Program-made: the position numbers and the translations under genes
Source: UKL13-3 sp964392775
Lineage (GTDB): Bacteria > Bacteroidota > Bacteroidia > UKL13-3
Direction of reading: 5' to 3'
Length of the DNA stretch: 54,381 nt
Assembly (NCBI GenBank): GCA_964392775.1
Contig: CAYMRD010000016.1
Location: 1-54,381, forward strand
Shown: positions 52,690 through 54,381 of the stretch, piece after piece
Numbering within the stretch: position 1 is the stretch's first letter
Layout of the letters: every line of letters begins with the position of its first letter
The notes under the pieces: generated by a model
The model's database searches: none
What the model was told of the DNA's origin: nothing
What the model saw: the letters and a program-made list of their open reading frames with translations, nothing else

Positions 52690-52853
52690 GAGTTAACCTC
52701 TTTCAAATTAACCCATTCTACTTTCCCATTTTGCAAAACAGGTACTAATGGATTTTCAGATGCTCGGATTTTTGCAAGGGCTTTTTGAACGCCAAGCTTA
52801 ACACCTGCATCTATTTTAACAATTAAGGATTCAACTTCTTTATTACTTAACAT
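52686..52853 (-). CDS. 55-aa ORF between the zeta-like gene and pyrR
   Basis: Starts at ATG 52853 and reads MLSNKEVESLIVKIDAGVKL, then GVQKALAKIRASENPLVPVL and QNGKVEWVNLKEVNS; stop TGA 52686-52688. It overlaps the zeta-like gene by 11 bp at its start and pyrR by 4 bp at its end, so it is tightly coupled on both sides. Size and position fit a small partner (antitoxin-like) of the P-loop protein. No family is recognised; I infer it is real from the phase of the overlaps and the amino-acid composition. Confidence 0.7.
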   Translation of the reverse strand: MLSNKEVESLIVKIDAGVKLGVQKALAKIRASENPLVPVLQNGKVEWVNLKEVNS

Positions 52854-53415
52854 AATTTTTGAGTTGTTTAAAAGACGTCTGGTTTATGATTTCAATTTCG
52901 TTACCATCCATTCCTTTTGCAATCAGTTCCGGATGTGTATCTGAATTGTCGAATATTATCCAAACGTTGCACAAATGTATGAAATGATTGAATAGGTTGT
53001 TTATCCCTCTTACATATCTGCGCTCAATAACCTCGGTTGGTATATTATGACCTCCCTGTTTTACGCGTGTAGCCACACGTGATTTGGCGAGTTCAGGATT
53101 CTGTAGCCAGAAAAACAACAGTGTAACACGATATCCTTTCGATTGCGCTTGTTTAACCAGATCAACATAAGATTTGGTAGCCAGGGTGGTTTCAAACGCA
53201 AAGTCCTGCTCTTCATGGATCAGCTGTTGAATCCGCTCAAGCATGATTCTGCCTGCCTGAAAAGCAACCGATTCAACGTTAAAAGGGGAGATGCCTGCCG
53301 CTATGGCATCTGCATTGATAAATTCTTTGATATGCAATACATCAGGCAAAATAGTCATGCTGGCAGTGGTTTTACCTGCCCCGTTCGGACCTGCTATGAT
53401 GTATAAATCGGGCAT
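52843..53415 (-). CDS. Zeta-toxin-like P-loop kinase
   Basis: A 190-aa AAA/P-loop protein of the zeta-toxin family. Walker A GPNGAGKTT (residues 9-17), INADAIAAGISPFN, FAFETTLATKSY (typical ETT motif), and RVKQGGHNIPTEVIERRYVRGI with the arginines that contact phosphate. Classical zeta toxins phosphorylate UDP-N-acetylglucosamine; many chromosomal relatives lack a known substrate. The ATG overlaps the stop of the EVE gene by one base (TAATG), and a 55-aa ORF follows with 11 bp overlap. Confidence 0.9.
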   Translation of the reverse strand: MPDLYIIAGPNGAGKTTASMTILPDVLHIKEFINADAIAAGISPFNVESVAFQAGRIMLERIQQLIHEEQDFAFETTLATKSYVDLVKQAQSKGYRVTLLFFWLQNPELAKSRVATRVKQGGHNIPTEVIERRYVRGINNLFNHFIHLCNVWIIFDNSDTHPELIAKGMDGNEIEIINQTSFKQLKNYVK

Positions 53416-53846
53416 TATTTGGTTTCCGATAAAGCCAGAATATAATCGAATTCAACTTGTTTCACGGTTCCAACACTTAACCTGCTCAGGCGCACTAGAT
53501 CCATTTGCGCTAATTTTTTGTCGGCTTTAATTTGCTCCAGGGTAACAGACTTTTTAAGCTTTTTAAAGGGTTTTAGTTCCACCACGCTCCAATCTCCTTC
53601 GGTAGCGGTGGGGTCGGGGTAAAACTCTTTACTCACCTTTGCAATGCCTACAATTTCTTTGCCTTCGTTGCTATGATACCAAAATACAAGGTCGCCTTTT
53701 TTCATGCCGCGCAGGTTATTGCGGGCAGCATAATTGCGCACGCCATCCCAGATGGTTTGTTTGTCTTTTTCAAATTGCTCCCAACTGTATTTAAACGGTT
53801 CGGATTTTACAAGCCAGTAATTAGCTTCGCTGAACTCTCGTTTCAT
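53415..53846 (-). CDS. EVE-domain protein
   Basis: A 143-aa PUA-like EVE domain of the thymocyte-nuclear-protein-1 type. YWLVKSEPFKYSWEQFEKD, IWDGVRNYAARNNLRGMKKGDLVFWYHS, IVGIAKVSKEFYPDPT and FDYILAL are the conserved blocks. EVE domains read modified bases in DNA or RNA and are often linked to restriction or to RNA modification. It is the first gene of the minus-strand run that continues with the zeta-like kinase. Confidence 0.93.
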   Translation of the reverse strand: MKREFSEANYWLVKSEPFKYSWEQFEKDKQTIWDGVRNYAARNNLRGMKKGDLVFWYHSNEGKEIVGIAKVSKEFYPDPTATEGDWSVVELKPFKKLKKSVTLEQIKADKKLAQMDLVRLSRLSVGTVKQVEFDYILALSETK

Positions 53847-53923
53847 ACCACAAGTATAATTGATTTGAGAATATCTCCCGCGGATTTCGTAGAAGACGCA
53901 GATTGCCTTTGTACGATTAACGG

Positions 53924-53985
53924 TTCACGCGGACGTGTCGTCCGTGTGTAATAAACAGTCACGGACGGCACGTCCGCGACAACGG
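53924..53985. repeat. Inverted pair of RAYT-type REPs (BIME-like)
   Basis: 53924-53948 (TTCACGCGGACGTGTCGTCC...) is the exact reverse complement of the core of the tandem REPs at 1803-1965. 53960-53985 (CACGGACGGCACGTCCGCG then ACAACGGG) is a second, slightly different copy in the opposite orientation. Two facing REPs with a short linker are the BIME arrangement. They lie about 52 kb from the RAYT gene. Confidence 0.88.
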
Positions 53986-54227
53986 GTGTCCCCGGTAAAT
54001 GAAACAGAGTCAAGCCATATAGTATCCCAAGCCGTAATTGTAACATCAAAAGTAAAAACACCACTTTGGTTCATTTCTTCTTTGGAGGTAACTGTAGCTG
54101 TTGCATAGCCGTCCTCGCTGCATTGTGAATTGCCTTGTTGTGAAGGAGGGGTAGAATAGTTTTGGTTGTTTGAGGCTGCTGACAGCAGGATGATAGCCAG
54201 CAGGCCATATAAAATAAAAGTTCTCAT
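53925..54227 (-). CDS. Small exported protein whose 3' end is formed by REP sequence
   Basis: A 100-aa ORF with a signal peptide (MRTFILYGLLAIILLSAASN), a Gln/Ser/Pro linker and a beta-type segment (YATATVTSKEEMNQSGVFTF, ITAWDTIWLDSVSF). From about residue 79 the sequence (GDTRCRGRAVRDCLLHTDD) is a translation of the two REPs. The native 3' end was therefore probably lost or replaced when REPs inserted. It may be a truncated gene or a small protein that tolerates the tail. Confidence 0.55.
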   Translation of the reverse strand: MRTFILYGLLAIILLSAASNNQNYSTPPSQQGNSQCSEDGYATATVTSKEEMNQSGVFTFDVTITAWDTIWLDSVSFTGDTRCRGRAVRDCLLHTDDTSA

Positions 54228-54241
54228 AAGCTGATTTTAAT

Positions 54242-54381
54242 TTATTGAATTATTTTGTAACGAATTAATTCCCAATCAGAGGTATCAGTAAAGCGATGAA
54301 ACTTTACCAGACCAATGTTTTTAGCATAGTGCATATCGTCTAAATAGTCCCGTGTTAATATTCCGGCCTGATACTTTAACC
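54242..54381 (-). CDS. 3' end of a gene cut by the window edge
   Basis: Open from the window end on the minus strand, reading LKYQAGILTRDYLDDMHYAK, then NIGLVKFHRFTDTSDWEL and IRYKIIQ before TAA (54242-54244), 46 residues. It looks like genuine coding sequence, but the visible part is too short to name a family. The 100-aa gene follows 15 bp downstream on the same strand. Confidence 0.65.
   Translation of the reverse strand, partial: LKYQAGILTRDYLDDMHYAKNIGLVKFHRFTDTSDWELIRYKIIQ

Overview
This window is chromosomal DNA from a member of the phylum Bacteroidota, probably a free-living or environmental lineage (a Flavobacteriales, Chitinophagales or similar order; I cannot fix the family). The signs are a 3.1 kaa secreted protein ending in a type IX secretion (T9SS) sorting domain, a SecA of about 1,100 aa, TAnnTTTG-type promoter boxes, weak Shine-Dalgarno sequences, several outer-membrane beta-barrels and a moderate GC content. 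A 100-N scaffold gap at 32818-32917 shows that this is a draft assembly, possibly a metagenome bin.

Layout. Positions 1-2.1 kb hold an IS1595-family transposase, a gene remnant, and a REP-associated tyrosine transposase (RAYT) followed by three 57-bp tandem REP palindromes. Positions 2.3-14.4 kb hold a giant modular surface protein (four GEVED domains, seven BNR_assoc_N-like domains, T9SS tail) and a LytTR response regulator/TPR histidine kinase pair upstream of it. Positions 14.5-17.8 kb hold trhO, a repeat-filled spacer, and a WD40 gene and a phosphopantetheinyl transferase (PPTase) gene whose start codons overlap head to head. Positions 17.8-28.1 kb hold korAB, a small asparaginase, gmd-fcl (GDP-fucose), a PIF1-type helicase, ahcY and a bacilliredoxin. 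This block is bracketed by two diverged direct copies of one convergent gene junction (PPTase 3' end plus the 3' end of a small exported-protein gene).

Positions 28.1-38.9 kb hold that small exported protein, a TonB-dependent receptor with a DtxR-like operator, an FAH-family hydrolase, a 133/137-bp palindromic tandem array containing the scaffold gap, a secA-deoC-SPOR cluster, a 35-aa lipoprotein gene and a barrel protein. Positions 39-47.2 kb hold metF, a membrane pyrophosphatase with a 137-residue tail containing 20 cysteines, two coupled outer-membrane barrel genes and an alpha-oxoamine synthase. Positions 47.6-50.3 kb hold a DUF3298-like lipoprotein, a GyrI-like protein and an agmatinase-family enzyme. 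Positions 50.4-53.8 kb are one compact minus-strand run: EVE protein, zeta-like P-loop kinase, a 55-aa ORF, pyrR, pyrB, a nucleotidyltransferase-like protein and a 68-aa partner. The right edge carries an inverted pair of the same REP seen beside the RAYT, forming the 3' end of a 100-aa ORF, and then a gene cut by the window end.

The genes are mostly housekeeping. The unusual content lies in the spacers, which carry at least six different families of self-complementary repeats, and in a few architectures: the Cys-rich pyrophosphatase tail, toxin-antitoxin-like pairs packed around pyrRB, the bracketed 10-kb block, and a histidine kinase whose signal peptide has no canonical start codon. No tRNA, rRNA, CRISPR array or prophage was seen.
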